Source: an uncultured Clostridia bacterium (GTDB taxonomy: Bacteria > Bacillota > Clostridia > Christensenellales > Borkfalkiaceae). From it: a DNA stretch of 64,000 nt. The DNA lies in the NCBI GenBank assembly GCA_930990665.1, contig CAKNQN010000008.1, positions 1-64,000 on the forward strand, read 5' to 3'. Position 1 is the first letter of the stretch, and each line of letters opens with the position of its first letter. The notes beneath the pieces were generated by a model. The model was not told the origin of the DNA, ran no database searches, and saw only the letters and a program-made list of their open reading frames with translations. This document shows, piece after piece, positions 1 to 9,802 of the stretch. Made by a program: the position numbers and the translations under genes.

Positions 1-1380
1 CATCTCTTTTGCAATGCTATAATCATGTATGCTGATAATATCCGTCGGATTAACATTCTCAAACCCGTCATTTGTAGAAATGAGCCGCGTTGGATCGAGA
101 GCCTTTGTCAAATAGTACAACGTACGGGCAAAATCTTGCTGTTCTTTATTTGTAGCAATTTCTTTTACTCCCCAGCTTTCATTTAACGGAACATAAAAAA
201 TATTACTTGTACAATTACGACCGACTTTTATGATTTCTGACCAATCGCGTAAAACCGCCTGCACTTCTCCTGTGCTGAAAAGATATGCCGACGGCATTTC
301 ACACCAAGTAAGAAAACCTAATTCTTCCGCATAATAATAAAAATACGGGTCTTCTAATTTTTGATGTTTTCTTGCTCCGTTAAACCCCATTGCTTTTGCA
401 AGTTCGATATCTTTTTTCAAAGATTCGGCACTTGGCGGAGTAATCCCACTCTCTTTCCAATAGCCTTGATCGAGTATTAATTTTTGATAATACGGTCGAT
501 TATTCAAACAAATCTTTCCGTAACTGTCAACCGATATCTTGCGCATCCCGATGCGGGAATGAGCCGAATCAATCACTTTTCCGTCTTTATACAGGGAAAA
601 ATCCACATAAAGCAATTTCGGGTTTTCGGGCGTCCATGCAAAATCATCCGCGAAGCCTTTCGGAAGCGCCACGCAGAATTCCGCATTCTTTCCGTACAAT
701 GCAAACCGATCACGCCGTAATTCCCGCCCTTCATGGAAAATTTTCACTTCGGCTTCGTCCGCATTGCCGTGTAAAAGCTCCAGCGTTCCGTAAACTTCGC
801 ACTTGTCGTAATCGCTGAAAAGAGAATATTCCCTGATGCAGTCACTATCGAAAAACTCCAGCCACACGCTCTGCCATATCCCTGTATTGGGAATATACCA
901 GCAGGCGAACGGCCGATCTTTCCAACATTGTTTCCCGCGGGGGATTATTTCATCTAAAGTATCTTTACAACAAACGACAAGTACATTTTCACCCTTACGC
1001 AAATAGCCTGTTATATCCGCCGAAAACGGATTATAGCCGCCGATATGCGTCAGAATATGATGACCATTTACCCATACGTCGGTTATGTAATCCGCCGCAT
1101 TAAAACACAACAGCGCATGCTTTCTTCTGTGATCGGCGGCTATCTCAAAACTCCGCCTATACCACACCGTATCATGCTTTTCAATGTCGCCTATCCCGCT
1201 TGCGGAATATTGATACGAAAACGGAACCGTAATCGTAAGGGGAAAACGAATCTTCCCGCTTGAAAAACCATTCAACTCTCCGCTGTCCGCATCATCAAAA
1301 GCAAATTCCCATTCTCCGTTCAGGGGCTGCCATTGGTCGCGGCGAAATTGCGGACGCGGATATTCCTTCCTTTCTAACAT
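1..1380 (-). CDS. Glycoside hydrolase family 2 (beta-galactosidase/beta-glucuronidase-like), truncated by window start
   Basis: Reverse-strand translation from ATG at 1380 reads MLERKEYPRPQFRRDQWQPLNGEWEFAFDDADSG...VNGHHILTHIGGYNPFSADITGYL...GFNGARKHQKLEDPYFYYYAEELGFLTWCEMPSAY...NESWGV, typical of GH2; no stop before position 1. Confidence 0.88.
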   Translation of the reverse strand, partial: MLERKEYPRPQFRRDQWQPLNGEWEFAFDDADSGELNGFSSGKIRFPLTITVPFSYQYSASGIGDIEKHDTVWYRRSFEIAADHRRKHALLCFNAADYITDVWVNGHHILTHIGGYNPFSADITGYLRKGENVLVVCCKDTLDEIIPRGKQCWKDRPFACWYIPNTGIWQSVWLEFFDSDCIREYSLFSDYDKCEVYGTLELLHGNADEAEVKIFHEGRELRRDRFALYGKNAEFCVALPKGFADDFAWTPENPKLLYVDFSLYKDGKVIDSAHSRIGMRKISVDSYGKICLNNRPYYQKLILDQGYWKESGITPPSAESLKKDIELAKAMGFNGARKHQKLEDPYFYYYAEELGFLTWCEMPSAYLFSTGEVQAVLRDWSEIIKVGRNCTSNIFYVPLNESWGVKEIATNKEQQDFARTLYYLTKALDPTRLISTNDGFENVNPTDIISIHDYSIAKEM

Positions 1381-1419
1381 CTTTCCTCCGAAATTACATC
1401 TGACGATGATTTTTTAGAT

Positions 1420-2655
1420 TTAGAGCACTTTATATGAAGTACACTGCAAATTAGAAACTTTAAATTCCAAATTTTCCGTCATGAAAGTTATATGATAAAA
1501 ATCATTTACTTCATCTTCAGAAACATAATTTAATGCCTCTTGCGTTGCAAACTCACTGAACGTGACTTCCTTCCCTGTTTCCGCCTGGGTTATCATATAA
1601 GTAAATTTCGTTTTCCCGTCTGTATTCAGCGGCTCCATCATGATTTCAATATGGAATTTTGCCTTCTCTGAAACAAAATTCTCACCAAAATCAATTTCTT
1701 TATTAGGAAAATGATCCCACTGCTCATCGGTATCGTGTTTTTTATATACCTCTGTAACCGCGGTCTGAGGGATTAGTGCGCCGTTTGAATAACGCAACTG
1801 CAGACCATTATAAAAACCTTCCGAATTTGTAGGATCTGATGTCCCCGTTAATTGCTTGATATACATTCTGACAGTTCCTGCTCCGTTCGGCGCATTCGTC
1901 AATTCGTAATCAAATTCCACCTTAGATTTCCCGGCAAAAGCCACATTTGCTTTAACCGCTACATCCCACCAACGATTCGAAAAATTCTCCGTCTTTTTGA
2001 ATTCAAAAGAATTTTCCGTAAACGTAACCGTATCATGCCCATCAAGGACTCGTGCATAGCCGAAATCCTGATAATATTTAGCCGAAGATTCCAACTCCTG
2101 AACTTTGGCTTCCGCCTCATCTCCGGTAACAAAATACATATCGGATATTTTACCCGGATATGGCGTAATATCATTTCCGAGCATTAATACGCCGGCACAT
2201 GTACTCCTGTCGTTCAATCCCGAATAAACAAATTTGTCAGTCAGTTCGTCGTTGATAAAGGAATAAAATACTTCACCTACTCTTGCTACCGCAATTTTGA
2301 TTTTTTCACCGGGTTCGCTGAATTTCCAATCAGGGTATCCCTGCGCTTTATAATAATCGCTGCTCACAACACAATCGGGCGTCCACCCGTAAACATAATG
2401 ATGCGACCACTTTTCTCCGTTATCCTCTATACGATAATAATCCCTCAATGCATAACGGCCGTCTGTATCTGTAGCATGCAGCATTCCAATTGCCCATGAC
2501 ATGCCGTTGTTTGCCGCCTTATCTACACTGTCGAAAACCGCTTCCGCATAATATACTTTCCCTTTGTTCATATCAAAATAGTTCAGTGCATAACTTGAAG
2601 TGATAGAACGATAGGTCGGATGATCGCTCAGCTCATTTTCCAAAACGGCACGCAT
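1420..2655 (-). CDS. Hypothetical beta-sandwich-like protein, no signal peptide; possibly 5'-truncated
   Basis: 411-aa ORF; jelly-roll-like composition; starts mid-domain without signal peptide or clear Shine-Dalgarno. Confidence 0.6.
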   Translation of the reverse strand: MRAVLENELSDHPTYRSITSSYALNYFDMNKGKVYYAEAVFDSVDKAANNGMSWAIGMLHATDTDGRYALRDYYRIEDNGEKWSHHYVYGWTPDCVVSSDYYKAQGYPDWKFSEPGEKIKIAVARVGEVFYSFINDELTDKFVYSGLNDRSTCAGVLMLGNDITPYPGKISDMYFVTGDEAEAKVQELESSAKYYQDFGYARVLDGHDTVTFTENSFEFKKTENFSNRWWDVAVKANVAFAGKSKVEFDYELTNAPNGAGTVRMYIKQLTGTSDPTNSEGFYNGLQLRYSNGALIPQTAVTEVYKKHDTDEQWDHFPNKEIDFGENFVSEKAKFHIEIMMEPLNTDGKTKFTYMITQAETGKEVTFSEFATQEALNYVSEDEVNDFYHITFMTENLEFKVSNLQCTSYKVL

Positions 2656-2740
2656 TCTTTGTTTTTTTATTCAACTTATAACGCAAAACTGATTCATTAT
2701 TAACTTTATAAAAAATTTCTCTTTCTCAAGAAACACACAA

Positions 2741-3727
2741 TTATTCTAATACTTTTAAGACCACTTTCCCTGCGCTTTGATTTTCATACAGAAGGGCGTG
2801 CGCCTTTTCCGCTTCCGTGATCGGCAACACGGCATAAATTGCTGGACGGACTTCGCCCGAGGACACTTTTTCCCACACTTCGCCCACGAGTTTCTGCAAA
2901 ATTTCCGCCTTCCTGTGCGGCGGCTTGGAACGGAGCGTGCTTCCGACGATCCGCACATTGCGCACATACAATTTTCGCATATCTATGCGGGTGAAATCTC
3001 CCGCCAGCGTCGCGATCATGATCCATTTGGACATGTAGCCCATATAAGGCAGACACTCGCCCATGATCTCGCCACCGAGGCAGTCGATCGTCAGATTCAC
3101 CGGCGTTCCTTTCGCATCGAACTCGCGCAATATCTGTACAATATCTTCTTTCTTCGTATTGACGATCAGATCCGCACCCGTTTTTGCAACGATTTCCCGT
3201 TTGTTTTCGTCGATGATGGTGGTGATCACATAGGCTCCGAACGCTTTTGCCATCGGGATCACAACGCTCGCAAGTCCGCTCGCCCCAGCGTGCATCAGCA
3301 AAATATCGCCTTTTTTCAGCCCTCCTTCCAGAAACAGATTCAGATATGCCGTGGCAAAGGCTTCCGGCAAAGCCGCCGCCTCTTCCATACTGCAATTTTC
3401 AGGGACGGGCATGACCATATCATACGGCACGGAGGCATACTCCGCATAGCCGCCTCCGCCAAGCAGGGCGCACACCTTGTCGCCCGCTTTGCGGCCGCTT
3501 TTTTCCGCCGCGATTTTTCCCATTTTTACGATCGTGCCGGATACCTCCAGCCCCGGCCATTCGGGACACCCTTTCGGAGGCGGGTAGTTCCCTTCCCGCT
3601 GCATCAGATCTGCCCTGTTCACGGCGGCATACGCAACTTTTATTAAAACTTCTTCCTCCTGCAAGATCGGATCGGCCACTTCCTGCCACGCCAATGATCG
3701 ATCTTTACATATTACGATCGCTTTCAT
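2741..3727 (-). CDS. Zinc-type alcohol dehydrogenase / NADPH:quinone oxidoreductase (MDR superfamily)
   Basis: NRADLMQREGNYPPPKGCPEWPGLEVSGTIV and GASGLASVVIPMAKAFGA motifs. Confidence 0.88.
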   Translation of the reverse strand: MKAIVICKDRSLAWQEVADPILQEEEVLIKVAYAAVNRADLMQREGNYPPPKGCPEWPGLEVSGTIVKMGKIAAEKSGRKAGDKVCALLGGGGYAEYASVPYDMVMPVPENCSMEEAAALPEAFATAYLNLFLEGGLKKGDILLMHAGASGLASVVIPMAKAFGAYVITTIIDENKREIVAKTGADLIVNTKKEDIVQILREFDAKGTPVNLTIDCLGGEIMGECLPYMGYMSKWIMIATLAGDFTRIDMRKLYVRNVRIVGSTLRSKPPHRKAEILQKLVGEVWEKVSSGEVRPAIYAVLPITEAEKAHALLYENQSAGKVVLKVLE

Positions 3728-3761
3728 TTTTCACTCCACGGTCTATTATAGATTTCCGCAA

Positions 3762-4790
3762 TTACTCTTTGCTCCAATCAAATTGTACTCCGATCGGGAA
3801 ATTCCTATCATTCGCCAGCCTTGTATAAATCTTCTGACAATCCTTCGGAGAATCCGTTTCCTTGATCAGATTTTTGAGAGGCAAACGTCCGCCGCCGCAT
3901 AAATTGAGCACCGACTTCATGTCGTCCGCATGTGTAAAATACGAAGGGTAAGATTCAACGGAAGGCCGCGCGTTCGTATGCGCCCCCACAAGCGTGATCC
4001 CGGGACCGTGTACCTTACGGTAATAATCAATACAGAAATGACTGTTGCGGGTACAGCCGAGCAATGCAACTCTTCCCAATCTCGCCATACAATCCAGCGT
4101 TTCATCCAATCCTTGCCCCACGCCCGTCACTTCGATGGCTGTCTTTACACCGCCGCCCGTTACCGCTTTCACCTGTTCGGCAAAATGTTTTTCAAAAGGA
4201 TCAAAAGCATAATCGGCACCGTTTTTCAGGACTTCTTCTCTGCGCTCCGCTACCGGATCGCAAGCGATCACGGGATAGGCGCCCGCAGCACGGGCGAGCA
4301 TCACCGCAAGCTGACCCAGAATCCCCAATCCCATAACCAGCATTGATTCGCCCAGCTCGAGACGAACTTTTCGGATCGCCGCCAACGAAAAACTGGAAAT
4401 CTGCGCCAATGCCGCTTCCGCATAAGATACCTTTTCGCTTTCGATCTTTACGACATTATTTTCTGAAAGCACATTGTAATTGATGTGCTTTCCCCAGTAT
4501 ACAGCGACCCTGTCGCCGACTTTCACTTTCGTTACGGCAGGCCCCACCGCTACGACCTCACCCGCACTGCTGTATCCCAATGCTCTCGGAAAAGGAGATT
4601 TTGCCGTCTTATCGATCGAAACAGCTTCGTCCCCGATCAGGTTCGCGCGTTCCGTGCCCGCGCTGATCGTGGAAACCACAGTCTTGACTGCTACGCTCTT
4701 TTCCTCGATTTTGCTCAAATTTATCTCCCCGACATTGAGAAATTCCGCCGTGTACGGCTTCGTGAATACGATCTGTTTTAATTGCACCAT
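3762..4790 (-). CDS. Zinc-binding dehydrogenase, MDR superfamily
   Basis: STISAGTERANLIG...LGYSSAGEVVAVG...VMGLGILGQLAVMLARAAGAYPVIACDP Rossmann region. Confidence 0.87.
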   Translation of the reverse strand: MVQLKQIVFTKPYTAEFLNVGEINLSKIEEKSVAVKTVVSTISAGTERANLIGDEAVSIDKTAKSPFPRALGYSSAGEVVAVGPAVTKVKVGDRVAVYWGKHINYNVLSENNVVKIESEKVSYAEAALAQISSFSLAAIRKVRLELGESMLVMGLGILGQLAVMLARAAGAYPVIACDPVAERREEVLKNGADYAFDPFEKHFAEQVKAVTGGGVKTAIEVTGVGQGLDETLDCMARLGRVALLGCTRNSHFCIDYYRKVHGPGITLVGAHTNARPSVESYPSYFTHADDMKSVLNLCGGGRLPLKNLIKETDSPKDCQKIYTRLANDRNFPIGVQFDWSKE

Positions 4791-4921
4791 TTTCTCTCCT
4801 ATGAAGCAACGCTTATTTTCTATACTGATTTTCTTCGGCTCAGAATTGAACCGTCTTTGCTTAATAATCTTTCCTTCGGATGATTAAAATTCCTCAATCC
4901 GCTGCAACATCTCTCAAAACC

Positions 4922-5938
4922 TTACCCGTCTGTATCCCCCCGCCCGCATGCGCATAATAATATTTTATATAATTCCAACTCGTAATCAAGCGTGTACGGA
5001 TTCTCTTTTTCCCCTCTTACCATCTCGGCAAAAGAGCGCATCATGTTTTCATAACGATCGAAGGGTGCACTCGTTTGTTTTTTATGGTCTTCATGCCAAT
5101 AGGCATTATCCCGGACCACCCTTTGCGTTTGTATACCGCTGAAATCAGGCAGATACCACTCCAGAGGGTTGATCTCTACCGTCGCCTTTGTTCCGCTTAC
5201 CACGAGCTGTCTCCTTGCAAATCCGCCCAGTTCTACTGCAGAAGTCTTTGCAAAAGATACGCCGTTTTCATATTCAAATACCGCCATACCGAAATCTTCC
5301 GCTGTTACGCCGTCGATACCCGAACATTTATTGAGCGGTATGATCCTTTTCGGCTTTCCCTGGATCCTGAAAATCAGATCGACCAGATGACAACCGAGAA
5401 AAAACATCATTCCGCCCGGAAAGTTTTTCAGCCATTGACGAATCGACGCATTGTGAAAGCAATTCATCTGCGCTTCAACGCTTATAACCGAACCCAGCTC
5501 ACCATTGCTGATTTGTCCGAGCAATTCTTTGACATACGGATTGTATCGGTACATATATCCAAAATGCAAAGTCTTTTTTGTCTGTTTCATAAGCTCTATC
5601 AGCTTCTGAAAATCAGCCAATACGACTCCGCCGGGCTTTTCCATATGGATATGCTTTCCTGCCTTTGCCGCCATCAGAGCATATTTTGTAAGATATATCT
5701 CATCGGTTTCAATCGTTACCGCTTCAATTTCCGGATCATGCAAAATCTCATCTAAGCTCAGCTCTTTATACCGGCACAATTCCGCCGCCCTTTGCGGTAA
5801 TCTTTCGCACTCGTTTTCCGGTAATGCATACCCTGCTATTTCAAATATTTCGCTCTGCTTTTCAAGGGTTTTGAAAATATCATTTGAATGACTGTTTGTA
5901 TTGATACCGATCTGTGCAATCTTGATTTTCTTGTTCAT
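4922..5938 (-). CDS. Gfo/Idh/MocA family oxidoreductase
   Basis: KIAQIGINTNSHSNDIF N-terminal Rossmann; EAVTIETDEIYLTKYALMAAKAGKHIHMEKPGG signature. Confidence 0.9.
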   Translation of the reverse strand: MNKKIKIAQIGINTNSHSNDIFKTLEKQSEIFEIAGYALPENECERLPQRAAELCRYKELSLDEILHDPEIEAVTIETDEIYLTKYALMAAKAGKHIHMEKPGGVVLADFQKLIELMKQTKKTLHFGYMYRYNPYVKELLGQISNGELGSVISVEAQMNCFHNASIRQWLKNFPGGMMFFLGCHLVDLIFRIQGKPKRIIPLNKCSGIDGVTAEDFGMAVFEYENGVSFAKTSAVELGGFARRQLVVSGTKATVEINPLEWYLPDFSGIQTQRVVRDNAYWHEDHKKQTSAPFDRYENMMRSFAEMVRGEKENPYTLDYELELYKILLCACGRGDTDG

Positions 5939-6046
5939 ATTGATATCCGATTACAAAATTTTCTTTATTATAACACATTGACAATGCTTGTTCAATATGC
6001 TATACTATTGAAAAATAGCACGATACTACTGCAAATGAGGCCGAAA

Positions 6047-6859
6047 ATGAAGCTGACTGATATCAATATTTCTACATTGTTTTTACACAAGTGCGCGAGC
6101 AGCCACGATTATAAATGTAATTACGAGAACTTACCGAGGCCTTACCATTCCCTTGCGATCATGCTGAAAGGGACCTGTATCCTGCATTGCCAAGGAGAAA
6201 CCACTCCTATCTATCCCGGAGACGCTTTTTTTATTCCGCAAAACTGTACATATCGTTCCTCCTGGCATATCGATAATATTGATCAGGAGGTAACTTTTTT
6301 TTCTATGCATTTCTCCTTTGATGCTCCGGTCAATGACTTTGCCAAGTATAAAAACAAAATACAGAAATTGAATATGGAAGACACTTCTTATTTAATAAAA
6401 AAATTTGAAGAACTGCAGGGATATCTTTTGTCTTCTTTAGAAAATAGTTTTTTACCAGTATCGCTTTTCTTTGAGATTCTTTCCGTTGCTTCTTCCGCAA
6501 TGAACACTTATCAAAAGGGTGAACTCTTTGAAAAAATTAAACCTGCTATCGATTATTTGCAGATAAATTTTCAATCTTCTGTTTCAATCAGATATTTGGC
6601 TTCGCTTTGTTTTCTGAGTGAATCACGTTTTTTTACACTCTTCAAAAGGCAGACGGGGATGTCTCCTATCAAATATAAAAATTACTTAAAATTAAACCAA
6701 ATCGCACAGTATTTACTCCTTTACCCCGACAAATCGATCGAAAATATTTCCGATACGTTTTACTTTTCTTCTCCCGTGTATTTAATCCGACAATTCAAAA
6801 AACAATTCGGGAAAACCCCCTATCAGTACCGAAAAGATGCCCGCCCCTATAAAATTTAA
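6047..6859 (+). CDS. AraC family transcriptional regulator
   Basis: Cupin-like sensor domain and C-terminal HTH (SIRYLASLCFLSESRFFTLFKRQTGMSPIKYKNYLKL...FSSPVYLIRQFKKQFGKTPYQYRK); start at 6035 or 6047 preferred over the longer ORF from 5888. Confidence 0.9.
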   Translation: MKLTDINISTLFLHKCASSHDYKCNYENLPRPYHSLAIMLKGTCILHCQGETTPIYPGDAFFIPQNCTYRSSWHIDNIDQEVTFFSMHFSFDAPVNDFAKYKNKIQKLNMEDTSYLIKKFEELQGYLLSSLENSFLPVSLFFEILSVASSAMNTYQKGELFEKIKPAIDYLQINFQSSVSIRYLASLCFLSESRFFTLFKRQTGMSPIKYKNYLKLNQIAQYLLLYPDKSIENISDTFYFSSPVYLIRQFKKQFGKTPYQYRKDARPYKI

Positions 6860-7064
6860 TGTATGCTTTCGCTATCCACAGCGATCGTGCCTCTCTGATT
6901 TGAGAGTTGTTCTAACCTTTTGTGAGAAAACCGCAGGATTCAAGGGATTTTCAAAATTTCAGCCTCAGAACATAAATTTGCGTTTCTGCCACATGAACGG
7001 TAAAACCAGGTACAACACCTGATAGGATTTTGTTGCGCATAATAGTATAATTCAGCTGTCAAAG

Positions 7065-7094
7065 AGAACGCCGCACGTTTCCGTGCGGCGTTCT
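7065..7094 (-). terminator. Rho-independent-type hairpin downstream of niaR
   Basis: AGAACGCCGCACG-TTTC-CGTGCGGCGTTCT, 13-bp perfect stem. Confidence 0.7.
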
Positions 7095-7121
7095 GTCAAT
7101 CATATTTTATCGGCCTGTTTT

Positions 7122-7625
7122 TCAATCGCCGGCTGCCAGAAAACCGCGTTCGGCCAGGAGCCGGCCGATCGCGTCGAGGGCATCCTCGCTGTCTGCCGAT
7201 ACGGTGTGATAATGGTAATCGCCCGTGATGTTTTTGAGGGGGACGGAAACGCCGCCCTCCAGTTTTTTCATGAACTCGTCCGCGTCGCGGCGGGAGGAAA
7301 TGCCCATGGGCGCGGAGATCTTCCCGTACACCTTGTGCCAGACAAAAACGTCCTCCACCCTTCCGCCCGCGTCGGCGATGAGGTACAGCTCTTCACGCGT
7401 CTCCGCATCGGTATGGCGCACCTTAAACACCCGCTGGGCGCGCGGGTGCGGGCAGATATAGCCGCGGCTCGTCGCCACGATCGAATGCCCTTCCGCGCGC
7501 AAAAGTGCGACATCCTGCACGATCACCTGGCGGGAAACGCCGAACTTTTCCGCCAGCGCGCCCGCCGTGTGCGGTTCTTTTCCGAGGATCGACGCGATCT
7601 GTCTGCGCCGCTCTTCTCCCTTCAT
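7122..7625 (-). CDS. niaR: NiaR-type transcriptional repressor of NAD biosynthesis (HTH_11 + 3H domain)
   Basis: MKGEERRRQIASILGKEPHTAGALAEKFGVSRQVIVQDVALLRAEGHSIVATSRGY plus C-terminal 3H-like domain; adjacent to nadABC. Confidence 0.9.
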   Translation of the reverse strand: MKGEERRRQIASILGKEPHTAGALAEKFGVSRQVIVQDVALLRAEGHSIVATSRGYICPHPRAQRVFKVRHTDAETREELYLIADAGGRVEDVFVWHKVYGKISAPMGISSRRDADEFMKKLEGGVSVPLKNITGDYHYHTVSADSEDALDAIGRLLAERGFLAAGD

Positions 7626-7641
7626 CTTTCTCCCCTCTCCT

Positions 7642-8505
7642 TTACTTTTCCGATACCGGATGCAGATTTTTCAGCGACACATCCAGAATGGGCGCAGAAT
7701 GCGTGAGTGCCCCGCAGGACACGACATCCGCCCCGATGTTTTTCAGCCGCTGTACGTTTTCTTTGGTGACGTTGCCGGAAATTTCGACCAATGCCCGCCC
7801 CGCGATCAGCTGCACCGCCTCGCGCATCTGTTCGTCCGTCATGTTGTCGAGCATGATGATGTCCGCCCCCGCCTCCACGGCGTCGCGGACCATTCCGAGG
7901 TTCTCCGTTTCCACCTCGATCTTCATGGTGAAGGGCGCATACGCGCGCGCCGCCGCGACCGCCTGTTTCACGCCGCCCGCCGCGCCGATGTGGTTGTCTT
8001 TGAGAAGGACCGCATCCGAAAGGTTATAGCGGTGGTTCCCGCCGCCGCCCATGCGCACGGCGTACTTCTCAAAAAGGCGCATATTGGGCGTCGTCTTGCG
8101 GGTATCGACAAGGCGCAGGCCGCTCCCCTGCAGGATCTCCGCGATGGCGGCGGTATACGTGGCGATCCCGCTCATGCGTTGCAAGTAATTGAGGGCGGTG
8201 CGCTCGCCGGTGAGGATGGCGCGCATATCCCCCGCCACCCGCGCGAGGCGCTGACCCTTGTGCACGCGCTCCCCGTCACGGGCGAAAAACTCCACGCGAA
8301 CGGCGGGGTCGAGCAGCGAAAAGACCCGCGCAAAGACGGGCAGGCCCGCCACGACGCCATCCTGTTTGCACAGGAGATCGGCTTCCCCTTCGGCGCGGTC
8401 GGGCAGAACGCTCGCCGTCGACACGTCTTCGCTCGTCACGTCCTCCGCGAGCGCCATGCGGATGAGCTCGTCTGCATGGATCTTCATGGAAATTTCGTCA
8501 ATCAT
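7642..8505 (-). CDS. nadC: Nicotinate-nucleotide pyrophosphorylase (carboxylating)
   Basis: ALNYLQRMSGIATYT, LVDTRKTTPNMRLFEKYAVRMGGGGNHRYNLSDAVLLKDNH. Confidence 0.95.
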   Translation of the reverse strand: MIDEISMKIHADELIRMALAEDVTSEDVSTASVLPDRAEGEADLLCKQDGVVAGLPVFARVFSLLDPAVRVEFFARDGERVHKGQRLARVAGDMRAILTGERTALNYLQRMSGIATYTAAIAEILQGSGLRLVDTRKTTPNMRLFEKYAVRMGGGGNHRYNLSDAVLLKDNHIGAAGGVKQAVAAARAYAPFTMKIEVETENLGMVRDAVEAGADIIMLDNMTDEQMREAVQLIAGRALVEISGNVTKENVQRLKNIGADVVSCGALTHSAPILDVSLKNLHPVSEK

Positions 8506-9793
8506 GGTATGCCTCCCTTTCCGCCTCCTCGCGGACAAGTTTTGCGTATTCCTTTTGCAACATTTCGCCGTCTTCATAGCGGGAAAAATCCGCCGAAGGC
8601 CTCCTTCGGATGCCGTTTTCACGATTTTTTGTCATCACCGCGGCCGCACGGCGCGCCCAGACAAGGCTTTCGAGCAGCGAATTGCTCGCCAGGCGGTTTT
8701 TGCCGTGTACCCCGTTGCACGCCGTTTCTCCCGCCGCAAAAAGGCGGGACATGCTGGTCTTCGCGTCGAGATCCACCTTGATTCCTCCCATAAAATAATG
8801 TTGGGCGGGCACGACGGGGATGGGCGCCCCGAAGGGGTCGTACCCCTCCTCGATGCACTGCGCGCAGATGGTGGGAAAATGTTCGCGCAGCGTCTTTTCG
8901 CCGACCGGGCGCATGTCCAGCCAGACGTGATCGGTGCCGTCTTTCTGCATCTGCACGCGGATGTCGCCCGTCACGATGTCGCGGGGCATGAGCTCATTGC
9001 AGAAACGGTTCCCGCGCTTGTCCAGAAGCACCGCCCCCTCCCCGCGCACCGACTCGGAGACGAGAAAACGGCGGCCCTTCCGCGCCGAGTAGAGGGTGGT
9101 CGGATGGATCTGCACGTAATCGAGATGCTCCACGGCCACGCCGTGCCTGAGCGCCATGGCGAGCGCGTCGCCCGTCAGGTGCGGATAGTTGGTCGAATTG
9201 CGGAACAGTCCCCCCACGCCGCCCGTCGCGAGCAGAGTAAAGTCGGCATACACGGCATGCAGGCACCCTGCGTCGTCCCGCACGACGCCGCCGAAACATT
9301 CGTTTTCCTCGCAAAGGAGATCGACCAGCGTGCAATTTTCGGCGATGCGCACGTTGGGGAGGGTGCGCACCTTTGCCAGAAGGGTGCTGGTGATCTCCTT
9401 GCCCGTCACGTCGTCATGAAAGAGGATGCGCGGGCGGGAATGCCCTCCTTCGCGCGTGAAACGCAGGCTGCCCTTTTCGTCGCGCGCAAAGCGCACGCCT
9501 TCGGCAATGAGTTCTTCGATCATCGAGGGGGATTCGGCGATCATCTGCCGCACGGCCCCCTCGTCGTTTTCGTAATGGCCGGCGCGCATGGTATCTTCAA
9601 AATACCCGGCAAAGTCTTCCTGCCCGCGCAGCATACAGATGCCGCCCTGCGCCAGAAAAGAATCGCTCTCTTCGGCGGTCGACTTTGTCAGCATCAGAAC
9701 GCGCATATCGCCCGGCAGATGCAGCGCACAGCACAGTCCCGCCACGCCCGTTCCGGCGATCAGGACATCGTATTTTTGTTCAAAATTCTGCAT
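8498..9793 (-). CDS. nadB: L-aspartate oxidase (short form, 431 aa)
   Basis: DVLIAGTGVAGLCCALHL FAD-binding; RNSTNYPHLTGDALAMALRHGVAVEHLDYVQIHPT. Confidence 0.92.
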   Translation of the reverse strand: MQNFEQKYDVLIAGTGVAGLCCALHLPGDMRVLMLTKSTAEESDSFLAQGGICMLRGQEDFAGYFEDTMRAGHYENDEGAVRQMIAESPSMIEELIAEGVRFARDEKGSLRFTREGGHSRPRILFHDDVTGKEITSTLLAKVRTLPNVRIAENCTLVDLLCEENECFGGVVRDDAGCLHAVYADFTLLATGGVGGLFRNSTNYPHLTGDALAMALRHGVAVEHLDYVQIHPTTLYSARKGRRFLVSESVRGEGAVLLDKRGNRFCNELMPRDIVTGDIRVQMQKDGTDHVWLDMRPVGEKTLREHFPTICAQCIEEGYDPFGAPIPVVPAQHYFMGGIKVDLDAKTSMSRLFAAGETACNGVHGKNRLASNSLLESLVWARRAAAVMTKNRENGIRRRPSADFSRYEDGEMLQKEYAKLVREEAEREAYHD

Positions 9794-9802
9794 AACGTAT
9801 CC

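Noticed and set aside
6860-7060. Possible recombinase/IS remnant at the composition boundary
   Set aside because: No readable transposase/integrase peptide and no clear terminal inverted repeats; kept only as a boundary note
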